NCBI GenBank assembly: GCA_023251075.1
Contig: JAHEZM010000007.1
Span: forward strand, 81,237-145,236
Direction of reading: 5' to 3'
From: Flavobacteriales bacterium
GTDB lineage: Bacteria; Bacteroidota; Bacteroidia; Flavobacteriales_C; GCA-002722245
DNA: 64,000 nt
Shown here: positions 23,926-32,936 of the stretch, piece after piece
Position numbering within the stretch: position 1 is the first letter of the stretch
How the letters are laid out: the number at the start of each line of letters is the position of its first letter
The notes under the pieces: generated by a model
Database searches by the model: none
Told to the model about the DNA's origin: nothing
What the model saw: only the letters and a program-made list of their open reading frames with translations
Translations under genes and position numbers: made by a program

Positions 23926-26592
23926 TTACCTTACCAAACTAACACGACCATAAGCTATCACCTTCTCTTTTTTTATAGTATCGTAATAAATTAATTTCCA
24001 TACATAAACATCTATTTGTGCTTCACGCATATTGTTATCTCGTTTGCCATTCCAGGCATAGCCAAGCGTAGAGGTTTCAAAAATCATTTCACCCCAACGA
24101 TCGAAAATAAAAAAATGATAGTCATCAGTCGGAATATCCGTTCCTACAGGTAAGAAAAAATCATTTACCCCATCATTATTCGGACTAAAAGCATTAGGAA
24201 TAAAAATAGTAAAAGGGCAAATTTCTATTATTGAAGTAGTATCATTCACCCAACAACCTGTAGTATCTATTACTTTAACGGTATACAATCCTTCTTTTCT
24301 AACCTCTATTGTAGCTGATTTTTCTGTGGTATTCCATAAAAAATCATGTTTACCTTGAACATTAGGATTCAACAACAATGTACCCTCGTTGAAACAGTAT
24401 TCTATTTTTTCAGGAAGAAAAGATTTAGGATTTTTATTCAATTTCAAAACCACCGAATCACTAACGCTACAACCCAATGCATTTTTCACCTCAACGGTAT
24501 AAAGCCCTGCCGTAGCAACAGATATTTGTAAAGTAAACTGATCAGTAGACCACAAAATTTGATTGACATTAGTTCCCTCAACAGAAAAAACAACTGCATG
24601 CCCTTCACACACCGTAGTGTCATTGCTCACTTTAATTTTGGGATATGGATAGAAAGTAACTTTAATAGAGTCAACACTTACACAAGAACCAGCATTCACA
24701 GTAAGAGAATAAGTTTCTGATTGTTTTACATCAATATAGTTAGTGGTTTCTAAAGTATTCCAAAGATAAGAGTAGCCAACGTGTGTGGGAACACCTATTT
24801 TAATGATAGCACTTTCACAGGTGTCGATATTTTTACCCAAATCAAAATTTACCTGATTCAAAGAAACAGCACAAACTGTATCGCGAGCAAACATACCGCA
24901 CACTTCAACATAATAGCAAATATTATTTTGCAGAATAAAACTATAATTTTCTCCTTTATAAACAGGAGTACCTCCTTGCGGCAAAGTGAACCATTCTACA
25001 TTATTTCCATTGCTTCCTTTTTCTTTGGCCGATAAAACCACTTGATTTCCGCTACAAGCTGTATCATCTTTTACATTCAATTCCACAGTTGGCAAAGCAG
25101 GAAATACATCAATAGTTCCAGCGCCTCCAGAAGTAGCTCCGTTGGGTATAAATTTTTTAACAGAAGGACTACTGGTAGTACCATTAACTCCTCCCATTAC
25201 ATTAACAATAGATAAGGTATTGGAAGAAACACCAATATATCCGCCACCACCACCACCACCGGGGCCCTCATTTTCAGTTTGTGTAATTAATTGATTCCCT
25301 CCTTTTCCTCCTTTACAAAGAATACTGATTCCTGAAAGAGAATTATTACATTGAATAATCACTGATCCACCGCCGCCACCGCCGCCCGGAGCATCATTGT
25401 GACTAGGTTTGGTATTGGGAGCATCTTCTCCATTCGCAACAATACTACCTGTGCCATTAACATTTCCGTAGTTAAATAAAAATGCCAATCCTCCGCCTTT
25501 ACCTCCTCCACTTGACGCATTGTTGTTACCATCACCTGCACCGCCACCACCGCCCATAAACACACGCATAGCGGTATGCGTAAGTGGCCGACCACCAAAA
25601 CCGCCCACATTTTTCCTATGATCACCTCCCCACAAATTATTGGAGGGGCCTATTATTAATGGATCTTGTGTACTAGATGCGTAAGTATAACCTCCCCTTC
25701 CCCCACCGCTGGAAGAACTATTTGCAAAAGCGGCTCCTTCTAAATTCCAGGCGCTAATCCACGAAGCAGTACTAATATCAGGATTTCCTTTGCCTGTCCA
25801 CAAAGAAAGATCACCTCCATTTGCGCCTCCACCTCCACCTGCATTATGAGCATTTCCACCACCTCCACCATTTGCAGGAGCTCCCCTGCTATAGCGTCCG
25901 CCATTAGCATCGTATTCTGCATAATAACCTGCAACACCTTCTCCTTTTTCTCCTCCTAAAGAAGAATTAGGAGAAACATATTCGGTATGAGGATTTGCAA
26001 AATCATTAGAAGTATTGTTATCGTAATTTCCACCTCGAAATCCAATTGCAGAAGCATCAATAACACCATCAACAGTACAATTCCCCATTACCTCAACAGC
26101 TATTACTCCTCCATATATTCCATTCCATAAATCGCCCTTAATTTTTCCGGAAGAAGTAACTTTTAGTGAGGTATAACGAGGTACTCTTACTACCTGTGTT
26201 TTTCCTTTGTAAGAGTATGAATTTTTGAGCGGACATTTTAATTCAATATTATTAGCGCTTACCGATTTTACCTGCGCTAATTCGAACAAACCACAAGTAT
26301 TATAAGAATTCACTGTTCCATAAGAAACGCTATTGCTGTAATCAATAGTTGCTCCTTGCACTTGAACAATCAATACTAAATCTCCTGCTGACAAAGAAGA
26401 AGGAAAACGATTGTTTGCATTTAAAATGCTTTGACTTACTGTAAGTGTAGTACTTCCGGCTATAGCATCGACAGTTAAATCGGTGTACTCATTCACTACC
26501 CTTGTTGACGTTATAGTAGCACTACCCTCTTTTCCCGATTGTGCAAAAGAAAGAGAAAAAGAAAACAATAGAATTAAGGTAATAGTTTTCAT
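23926..26592 (-). CDS. Glycine-rich T9SS type B secreted protein
   Basis: An 888-residue protein with signal peptide KTITLILLFSFSLSFAQ. Residues about 30-190 form a beta-rich domain (SAGDLVLIVQVQGATIDYS). About 190-480 is low-complexity and very Gly-rich with many GGGGG tracts, likely a parallel beta structure or flexible mesh. About 500-790 holds Ig/PKD-like repeats with YSYLWNT-type cores, and the last 90 residues are a CHU_C sorting domain (IFIPNAFSPNNDGVND, FDRWGEMIFE, DVYVWKLIYYD). It should cross the outer membrane by T9SS and stay on the surface, perhaps as an adhesin or matrix protein. It has its own terminator. Confidence 0.85.
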   Translation of the reverse strand: MKTITLILLFSFSLSFAQSGKEGSATITSTRVVNEYTDLTVDAIAGSTTLTVSQSILNANNRFPSSLSAGDLVLIVQVQGATIDYSNSVSYGTVNSYNTCGLFELAQVKSVSANNIELKCPLKNSYSYKGKTQVVRVPRYTSLKVTSSGKIKGDLWNGIYGGVIAVEVMGNCTVDGVIDASAIGFRGGNYDNNTSNDFANPHTEYVSPNSSLGGEKGEGVAGYYAEYDANGGRYSRGAPANGGGGGNAHNAGGGGGANGGDLSLWTGKGNPDISTASWISAWNLEGAAFANSSSSGGGRGGYTYASSTQDPLIIGPSNNLWGGDHRKNVGGFGGRPLTHTAMRVFMGGGGGAGDGNNNASSGGGKGGGLAFLFNYGNVNGTGSIVANGEDAPNTKPSHNDAPGGGGGGGSVIIQCNNSLSGISILCKGGKGGNQLITQTENEGPGGGGGGGYIGVSSNTLSIVNVMGGVNGTTSSPSVKKFIPNGATSGGAGTIDVFPALPTVELNVKDDTACSGNQVVLSAKEKGSNGNNVEWFTLPQGGTPVYKGENYSFILQNNICYYVEVCGMFARDTVCAVSLNQVNFDLGKNIDTCESAIIKIGVPTHVGYSYLWNTLETTNYIDVKQSETYSLTVNAGSCVSVDSIKVTFYPYPKIKVSNDTTVCEGHAVVFSVEGTNVNQILWSTDQFTLQISVATAGLYTVEVKNALGCSVSDSVVLKLNKNPKSFLPEKIEYCFNEGTLLLNPNVQGKHDFLWNTTEKSATIEVRKEGLYTVKVIDTTGCWVNDTTSIIEICPFTIFIPNAFSPNNDGVNDFFLPVGTDIPTDDYHFFIFDRWGEMIFETSTLGYAWNGKRDNNMREAQIDVYVWKLIYYDTIKKEKVIAYGRVSLVR

Positions 26593-26761
26593 AAGTTTCC
26601 CATTTATTAGTGCATTCTAAATATGAGGCTTAACTCATATTCAAAACAATTTTAAAATCTATGATTTTTACATCCAGACATTACCAATAACGCTGTATAA
26701 CAACCATTTTCAGTGGAAAACAAGCAGTACTGATTTACAAGTACGAAGCAATGATTCGTGG

Positions 26762-26797
26762 AAAAAACCGGAAGCAGAACTTATTCCTGCTTTCCGG
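26762..26797 (-). terminator. Terminator of the metalloprotease gene
   Basis: On the minus strand CCGGAAAGCAG, loop GAATAAGTT, CTGCTTCCGG (one bulged A), then six T. It lies 45 bases beyond the metalloprotease stop. Confidence 0.85.
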
Positions 26798-26841
26798 ATC
26801 AACTACTAAGAGAGAGAGATAAGGAACGAAATTATACAGAT

Positions 26842-29031
26842 CTATAGTTGTTTTTTAATCAGTTTTGAAGATTGAATTGTGTTGTTTTGAGCATCAAGAA
26901 GTTTGAGAACAAAAAATCCTTCGGGTAATTCTTCTGTGTAAATAGTATTTGAATTAACTACACCATTCAATAAAAGTCGTCCTGTTATATCATACATTTC
27001 AAAAAAACGAATTCCATCAACATTTACAATCAGCTCATCATGAAAAGGATTAGGATAAACTGAATTCCTTTCACTTAAATTTACTGCTGTAATGGCCGTA
27101 GTTTTATCAGGAAAACAAAAAGACTGATTAAAAGGGGAGGAAAAAGAATTGCTCTGTAAATCCACCAACACATCAGAATTAGTTTTATTTTCCAATTTGA
27201 AATAAAAATTATTGTCATAACAATTTGAAATTCTATTCCAATCGTTGCTGTTGGGTGGATTAAGTGTCCACCATTTCGCTTGATAAACACCTCCCTGATA
27301 AGAAACTGTTTGTCCGCCTGAATAACTTTGCGAAGAATACACATTGTAATCACTGCACTTATAAACCTGCCCGGAAATATTAATGGAATAACAAGCGGTA
27401 TCCAAACAAAAACTCTGAGAAATAATATTACTACTTGTTATGGTACCAACATTTTTTCCTTGAAAAACCTGAATATTTTTATCGGTATTTTGAATGGTCC
27501 AGCTTACTGGATTAATTGCATTGTAATCAGGATGATTGGTGCTAAAAACAAACTCAGCACCATTGTGAAATGCAACAAAAACTGAATGATAATTGTTTTG
27601 CGGTATTTCGTCAGTAACGGAAATAAGTCCGGTTTTTATTTCAATAGTATAATTCCCGCTAGCACGAATAATAGGCGTAACATAAGATACAGAAGACTGT
27701 GCGGAAAGAGGATTATTATAATTGGTGCTATCTACAAGAACACCATTTTTATAAACCGATACATAATAAGCAGTAATGTTTTGCTGTCCATTATTTTTCA
27801 AAGTAAAAGGAATTTGCAAGTGATCGCTACATACCTCACTCAAATTCTGAACACTTTCTAGAACGATATCATAATTGGCTTTTAATGAATTTGGAATAAA
27901 GCCAATTATTTCATAGTAACCAAAACAACTGTATTTGCTAAAGCCTGTAGTTGGATTAAGCTCAGCACCTGGATTAATCACCAGATAATATTTTCCTTTG
28001 GCGAGAGTGGTATCAATACTAACTTCTCTTTGTGCTATAGGATTTTTATTACTAATGATCACTCCTTTATCGGAATACAAATCCACCTCAATATCCAAAT
28101 CGGTATAAGCCACCAAAGGATCAATTAAAAGATGAATGGGAGTGGTTGCAGTAAGTTCAAAATAAAATGTATCCATATCATTTTGATTTTCAATAATGCC
28201 ATGATTAGCATTTCCATATAAAGAATCATTAGAGGAAATATTGAGATTCATTTTTTTTATGTAATCATCTTTTCTAAATCCCAATTTAGAAGAAATGATA
28301 GAAATGTCATCTTGCCCATCTGCACCGCTGTATTCACCTTTACTCCACTGAGCAAAATTTCCATAGGTTGCACCTCCCGACATAATAGGCTCCCATTCTC
28401 CATATTTTGTGAATCCAGTGTGATGATTCAAACCAACGTTGTGTCCTAATTCATGAGAAGCTACATTTCCGCCAACTACAACATCAATCGCTACATTTTT
28501 AGTATTAACTATAGCCGCTCCTTTTCCTGAACCAAAAGAAAAAATAGAAATTCCTCCATTCCCACTGAGTCCACCGGTATAACAAGGTCCGAAAACACAA
28601 ATCGTTTTATTAGTAACAGGATGAGCGTCATACACTGCTCTATCCGTAGTAACATTAACATCAAAGGCAATAAAATCAGCAGTAATCACCTGCCACATCA
28701 ATCTTATTTGATCATTAGTGGCATTACACGAACCTATATAGTTCGTTGCAACATTGAAGTCCCAAGCAATACTATCACCATCAAAATCAAGGTAAACACA
28801 ATTAGTAGCGCCCGGATTACTTTGTAATTTCAACGCAGCTGCAGTAGCTCCATTGCCATAAGGTAAATAAACAGGAACTAAGGCACTGGGTAAAGTTATA
28901 CCCTGTTGATTATTTTGGGGTTGAATGGAACATATTGGAGTAGTCGACTGGGAAAAAACAGGAAATAAAAAAAACAATATAAAAAATAAGAAAACACAAA
29001 AAGTGATAGGTTGTAGTAGTAATTTTTTCAT
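26842..29031 (-). CDS. Secreted zinc metalloprotease with chitin-binding-like module and T9SS type A domain
   Basis: A 729-residue protein with a signal peptide ending near PVFSQ. The metzincin zinc site HELGHNVGLNHH is at residues 193-204 (HExxHxxGxxH), with the Met-turn candidate IMSGG 15 residues later, placing it among reprolysin/M12B-like enzymes. Residues about 270-370 look like a bacterial prepeptidase C-terminal domain (DMDTFYFELTATTPIHLLI), then a CARDB-like segment follows. Residues about 557-602 (YSGGQTVSYQGGVYQAKWWT) match the CBM5/12 chitin/cellulose-binding pattern. The C-terminus (VYPNPFHDELIV ... LPEGFFVLKL) is a T9SS type A sorting signal. It is likely to degrade protein bound to polysaccharide surfaces. 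Confidence 0.87.
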   Translation of the reverse strand: MKKLLLQPITFCVFLFFILFFLFPVFSQSTTPICSIQPQNNQQGITLPSALVPVYLPYGNGATAAALKLQSNPGATNCVYLDFDGDSIAWDFNVATNYIGSCNATNDQIRLMWQVITADFIAFDVNVTTDRAVYDAHPVTNKTICVFGPCYTGGLSGNGGISIFSFGSGKGAAIVNTKNVAIDVVVGGNVASHELGHNVGLNHHTGFTKYGEWEPIMSGGATYGNFAQWSKGEYSGADGQDDISIISSKLGFRKDDYIKKMNLNISSNDSLYGNANHGIIENQNDMDTFYFELTATTPIHLLIDPLVAYTDLDIEVDLYSDKGVIISNKNPIAQREVSIDTTLAKGKYYLVINPGAELNPTTGFSKYSCFGYYEIIGFIPNSLKANYDIVLESVQNLSEVCSDHLQIPFTLKNNGQQNITAYYVSVYKNGVLVDSTNYNNPLSAQSSVSYVTPIIRASGNYTIEIKTGLISVTDEIPQNNYHSVFVAFHNGAEFVFSTNHPDYNAINPVSWTIQNTDKNIQVFQGKNVGTITSSNIISQSFCLDTACYSINISGQVYKCSDYNVYSSQSYSGGQTVSYQGGVYQAKWWTLNPPNSNDWNRISNCYDNNFYFKLENKTNSDVLVDLQSNSFSSPFNQSFCFPDKTTAITAVNLSERNSVYPNPFHDELIVNVDGIRFFEMYDITGRLLLNGVVNSNTIYTEELPEGFFVLKLLDAQNNTIQSSKLIKKQL

Positions 29032-29074
29032 AAAATTTAGTTTGAAGTTTTAATAACTATACTCTTTAAAGAGT

Positions 29075-29860
29075 TTACTGTAGTAGTATTTTACTGGTGG
29101 AAATTTGATTTGAAATACCAACGAAAAGCAAATACACTCCGGGAATCACGAGATGAGATAAATCCAACACCTTATGCACATTTAACTGATGCAGCAGTTC
29201 TCTCCCACTAACATCACAAACTTTCACAAATTGAAAAGTTTCTGCGGAATTAAAATTTAAAACGCCAGAAGAGGTATAAGTAAAAATAGTATTGGTTAAA
29301 ATTGAATTTACGGGAGAGACTGAAGTTCCTATTCCTACATCACCTGCATTAATAGCTTTGTCTGGCACATCTTCATAAGCGAAGTCTTTGTATGTATTCG
29401 TGCAATTCCCCCCAGCTACTATTCCATTAACTCTAATCCAGCCATAATAAGTATTTGCGCCTACCATGAATTTTGCTCCTAAATATGTATCAATACCATT
29501 AGGGAAATTATTAGGATTACCAGGAGGATTATAGCTTGGAACTGTAGCTTCAGCACCAGCCCAGTTAGAGGCAGCATCAATTTTAACACCACCTGCTAAG
29601 GGAGCTGCTTCATCCCATCCGGTGGTTTGTATATTTCCCCAAACAATAACGCTGTTTTGACCAGGAACAGAATCATAGATTAGGTAGTCTATACCATTCC
29701 CATTGCCTTGCTTATTCTCAATATCTATTATCGCATCTCCATTAAAATCTATTCCTGTAATAAGTGGTCCATCAGGTATATCTGTATAGACTATTTTCGA
29801 AAAGGCTGTTGATAGGCTTAGGTTAAAAATAGCGGTAATCAAAAAGTACATTTTTTTCAT
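29075..29860 (-). CDS. Small T9SS type A secreted protein of unknown function
   Basis: A 261-residue protein with signal peptide KKMYFLITAIFNLSLSTAFS. The first 170 residues form an unassigned beta-rich domain with GIDFNGDAIIDIENK, a Ca-binding-like D-x-N-x-D loop, and YYGWIRVNG, often seen in such exported Bacteroidota proteins. The C-terminal 75 residues (VKVCDVSGRELLHQL ... IPGVYLLFV) are a T9SS type A sorting domain. It lies 43 bases upstream of the metalloprotease on the same strand, so the two may be co-transcribed and co-secreted. Confidence 0.75.
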   Translation of the reverse strand: MKKMYFLITAIFNLSLSTAFSKIVYTDIPDGPLITGIDFNGDAIIDIENKQGNGNGIDYLIYDSVPGQNSVIVWGNIQTTGWDEAAPLAGGVKIDAASNWAGAEATVPSYNPPGNPNNFPNGIDTYLGAKFMVGANTYYGWIRVNGIVAGGNCTNTYKDFAYEDVPDKAINAGDVGIGTSVSPVNSILTNTIFTYTSSGVLNFNSAETFQFVKVCDVSGRELLHQLNVHKVLDLSHLVIPGVYLLFVGISNQISTSKILLQ

Positions 29861-30037
29861 AATATCTGGTTTAGTGATGATTCAAATGTGAAAAGAGAAT
29901 GGCACTCAGCACAAGTCATGTTTCCCTCTGCTTTTACAGTTAGGGAAGCTGTAATTAAATCACAAACAATTGATTTTACGGTAATTACAATAGATAAATC
30001 TCTGATGAGCCTGAGCTATTTCAGGCTTTTATTTTTA

Positions 30038-30069
30038 TTGACAATGATTATAAAAAAGCCGTACCTTAA
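30038..30069 (+). promoter_or_regulatory. Promoter of the helical-repeat gene
   Basis: TTG at 30038-30040, 21 bases, TACCTTAA at 30062-30069 (near match to TAnnTTTG), 34 bases before the ATG at 30104. It supports that start over the much longer open frame from 29888. Confidence 0.5.
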
Positions 30070-30103
30070 AACAATAGAAATTAACAACTACATTAATTCT
30101 ACT

Positions 30104-31636
30104 ATGGTTTCAGCACAATTATTTGAATTAATTCATTCTCTTTCTCCGAGCGAAAAGGGATACATTAAGAAAAAAGCATTGTCTTCAGGAAAAGGAGAGG
30201 AAAATTTCTATATCAAATTATTTGATGCTGTGGCGAATCAGCAAGTATATGATGAAGATAAAATTATCAAAAAATTTAAGGGGGAGATTTTCATAAAAAA
30301 TATCTCTAAAAGTAAAAACCACTTGTACAATCTCATATTGAAAAGATTGGTGCATTTTCATGAAGAGAATATTGTTAAAATTAAAATCAAAGGAATGTTG
30401 AATCAAGGCTTTATTTTGTATAAAAAAGGCTTGCATCAACACGCTCTTAGCCATTATGAAAGGGCATTGAAACTATCGCTTGAAAATGAAGAACTGGTAA
30501 TTGCCCATGAAATATATTCTAGTATGATCGCTATTTATCTTAGTGGTAACATGGGTGTAAAATTTCCTTATGAAAATGAAATGGCTGAACTTTCAAAAAA
30601 AATTCAGAAGGAACAAAAAATATCTTCTTTGAGTAATCAGATTACTGAATTAATGTTTTCCGATAATTTCAACAGAGATGATGAACAAATAAAAAAAATC
30701 AATGACATACTCACTCATCCTTTACTGAATGAAATATCCAGCGATGATAGCTTTTATACACAATGGGGGAAAATGTGTTTGTTTAGTCATGGCTATTATT
30801 TATTGGGTGAAAACAAAATGGCCGAAGAGATAAAAATGAAACAACTCGATTTTTTACGCGCCAATAAAACTATTACCAATAAAACACCTATGCGTTATGT
30901 AAAACATTTGGTAAATGTGGTTAACGCGAAATTAATAATCAATGATTTCGAGCCCATTCCGGCGCTTTTGGAAGAATTAAAAAATTACGAATCGGAAGAA
31001 ACTCTTTTCGAGCATATTGAACCACTAAAAACTTCAACCTATTACATTCAATACTTTACCTACCTTACTAAAACCAATCAAATAGATAAAGCCTATTCAC
31101 TGATTGAAGAGAGTTCTAAATGGTTTGAAATGAATGAAAATTCAATTTCCGATTATTTTAAAATTTTATTTTACAACTGTATCTTTCTAGTTTATTTTTT
31201 AAAAGGTGAATTCAGAAAATGTATTCCGTGGTTGAATAAAATTCTTTTTATGAAAACTTCTTTCCGTAAAGAATTTCGCTTATCGATGAAATTCCAGCAG
31301 CTTATTTTGCATTATGAATTAAAAAACTACGAATTAATAAGCTATCAGATCAAAGCAATTTATAGAGATATTTTAAAACAAAACAACGATCAGGAAGCAA
31401 CTAAATATATTCTTCGGTGGTTTCAAAACTTTTTGAAAAAAATTAATCATAGCGATTCGCTTACTCAATCCGCTATGGAAATAAAAAGTCGTTTAAATAA
31501 AATGACTACTGAAGATGAATGGAAAGTTTTAAATGAAATGAATTTATTTAACGCCTGGATAGATTCAAAAATAAGCAATGAGCCTATGGGCGATTGTTAT
31601 GCTGCACATTTCAAAAAAGAAATTACTGTTGAATAA
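30104..31636 (+). CDS. Cytoplasmic alpha-helical repeat (TPR-like) protein
   Basis: A 510-residue protein, nearly all helical, without signal peptide or membrane segment. The start MVSAQLFELIHSLSPSEKGY recurs, in my memory, at the head of many unassigned Bacteroidota proteins. Segments such as ILYKKGLHQHALSHYERALKLS (about residues 105-126) are good TPR units and others are degenerate. It probably scaffolds other proteins; the partner is unknown. The frame is open upstream to 29888, but those codons cover the promoter and code for an implausible sequence. It is the only plus-strand gene inside a block of minus-strand T9SS cargo genes. Confidence 0.7.
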   Translation: MVSAQLFELIHSLSPSEKGYIKKKALSSGKGEENFYIKLFDAVANQQVYDEDKIIKKFKGEIFIKNISKSKNHLYNLILKRLVHFHEENIVKIKIKGMLNQGFILYKKGLHQHALSHYERALKLSLENEELVIAHEIYSSMIAIYLSGNMGVKFPYENEMAELSKKIQKEQKISSLSNQITELMFSDNFNRDDEQIKKINDILTHPLLNEISSDDSFYTQWGKMCLFSHGYYLLGENKMAEEIKMKQLDFLRANKTITNKTPMRYVKHLVNVVNAKLIINDFEPIPALLEELKNYESEETLFEHIEPLKTSTYYIQYFTYLTKTNQIDKAYSLIEESSKWFEMNENSISDYFKILFYNCIFLVYFLKGEFRKCIPWLNKILFMKTSFRKEFRLSMKFQQLILHYELKNYELISYQIKAIYRDILKQNNDQEATKYILRWFQNFLKKINHSDSLTQSAMEIKSRLNKMTTEDEWKVLNEMNLFNAWIDSKISNEPMGDCYAAHFKKEITVE

Positions 31637-31690
31637 CTATTTCTCTATTTTAATTTTTCGAAATAAAATGAATCCCGAAATGCGTCATTA

Positions 31691-32581
31691 TTATTCAATC
31701 ACTATTTTTTGATTGATATCAATACTCTCTCCCCACATTTTAAGAATATAAACTCCAGATGTTACATCAGAAACAGAATATTTATGAGAAAACTGACCTT
31801 GTGGAATAAAAGAATTATGCAATAATTTCAGCATTTTTCCCTCCAAAGAATAAAGTTCAATCTTCACCAATTGATTTTGTGTATTGTCGAAAGTTACATT
31901 CAAAATATCAATTGCGGGATTAGGAAAAACAGTAAAAGCAGTTTTATCAACAATACCAATGGGAGTTGTGACTGAGCCTGCACTAAGCTTCAGTGTTCCT
32001 TTGTATACATTATCCTTTGCATCTGGTAAGCCATTATTTGAAGAGGCTATACCTGCATAATACAAATTCACAACGCCCGAAACAGGAGCTGTCCAATTAA
32101 AGTTAAAAGAAGCCATATCTTTCGACACACCTCCATTATTAGTTTGAGTAAGTGTAAAACGCCCTGGCCCTGATCCATAAAGCTGTCTAAGCTGGGTGTG
32201 TACCGCATCGGTAACCGTTATTTTACCCAAACCATTATCAATATGCCAATCGGTATTTCCACTATCATCCAATGCTTCGAAACTGAAACCAAAAAGAGAT
32301 TTCCCTTGCTCGGTAACATGTATAGTCATTTGATACACTTGTCCGGGCACATACAAATTATTTACTATACTAGGAATACTAGTCAGATAAATACTTCCAG
32401 GACCAGCATTATCCGCAAGTCCTCCTGAGGTATTACTTCCATTTCCCGCACCATGACAATTGCTTTCCGAACAAGTTTGTTCCCCTGGAGCACCTGTGTA
32501 TTTTAATTTCCCTGAACTGTCTGCCATAAAAACAACAGCCAATACAAGTACACAAACAATAGATAGAATTTCCTTTTTCAT
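31691..32581 (-). CDS. T9SS type A secreted protein with CxxxxCH site (choice-of-anchor V-like)
   Basis: A 296-residue protein with signal peptide KEILSIVCVLVLAVVFMADSS. The start of the mature part is YTGAPGEQTCSESNCHGAGNG: the TGAPGE-C-CHG pattern is that of the choice-of-anchor V / Reelin-like family, which usually has CxxCH, the c-type heme site. Here four residues separate the cysteines (CSESNCH). About residues 60-200 are a beta-sandwich, and the end (FPNPAIDILNVTFD ... VTSGVYILKM) is a T9SS type A domain. Heme binding is possible but unproven. Confidence 0.8.
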   Translation of the reverse strand: MKKEILSIVCVLVLAVVFMADSSGKLKYTGAPGEQTCSESNCHGAGNGSNTSGGLADNAGPGSIYLTSIPSIVNNLYVPGQVYQMTIHVTEQGKSLFGFSFEALDDSGNTDWHIDNGLGKITVTDAVHTQLRQLYGSGPGRFTLTQTNNGGVSKDMASFNFNWTAPVSGVVNLYYAGIASSNNGLPDAKDNVYKGTLKLSAGSVTTPIGIVDKTAFTVFPNPAIDILNVTFDNTQNQLVKIELYSLEGKMLKLLHNSFIPQGQFSHKYSVSDVTSGVYILKMWGESIDINQKIVIE

Positions 32582-32777
32582 GATTTTTTAGTTTAATTAA
32601 TAGTGTGATGAATCTACGCCCTAATATTAGTTTAGTAGCAAAGATTTCGCAATCTAATAATCATAATTTTTTACATGAAGGAACTGGGGTAAAACAGCAT
32701 GAAAATAAATACCAGAGGGAGATCAACGTTAATAAATCTCTCACGCATGAGCCTCTATAATTAGATCTAATTGCAAA

Positions 32778-32807
32778 AAAAATCCCCTCAATTTCTTGAG
32801 AGGATTT
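32778..32807 (-). terminator. Terminator of tRNA-His
   Basis: On the minus strand AATCCTCTCAA, GAAA, TTGAGGGGATT and then eight T, starting just after the tRNA. The stem and loop are identical to the hairpin at 23863-23895, nine kilobases away. Confidence 0.88.
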
Positions 32808-32812
32808 TTTCG

Positions 32813-32887
32813 GGCGACGTATGGGACTCGAACCCACGACCCTCGGTACCACAAACCGATGCTCTAACCAGCTGAGCTAACATCGCC
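32813..32887 (-). tRNA. tRNA-His (anticodon GTG)
   Basis: The minus strand folds into a full cloverleaf: acceptor GCGATGT with ACGTCGC, D-stem GCTC/GAGC, anticodon stem TCGGT/ACCGA with loop TTGTGGT, and T-arm GTGGG-TTCGAGT-CCCAT. The anticodon is GTG. The extra G at position -1 and the C73 discriminator pair, the identity mark of histidine tRNA. CCA is not encoded. It has its own promoter and terminator and is not part of a tRNA cluster. Confidence 0.97.
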
Positions 32888-32897
32888 GTATTGGCGG

Positions 32898-32927
32898 CAA
32901 AGTTAATCAAATTCTCAATTGAACCAA
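32898..32927 (-). promoter_or_regulatory. Promoter of tRNA-His
   Basis: On the minus strand TTG (32927-32925), 19 bases, TAACTTTG (32905-32898), ending 11 bases before the tRNA. Both boxes and the spacing fit the Bacteroidota consensus. Confidence 0.65.
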
Positions 32928-32936
32928 ATTTTCACT

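Noticed and set aside
25359..25937. Met/Val/Ala-rich antisense-frame reading frames in the Gly-rich region
   Set aside because: They are alternate frames of GGN codons on the same strand as the real gene.
26593..26761. Possible small RNA or promoter in the gap before the Gly-rich gene
   Set aside because: No convincing TAnnTTTG box with TTG was found, and no stable fold beyond the metalloprotease terminator.
29888..30103. 72-codon upstream extension of the helical-repeat gene
   Set aside because: It overlies the promoter boxes at 30038-30069 and codes for sequence unlike the rest; the ATG at 30104 begins the recognisable protein.
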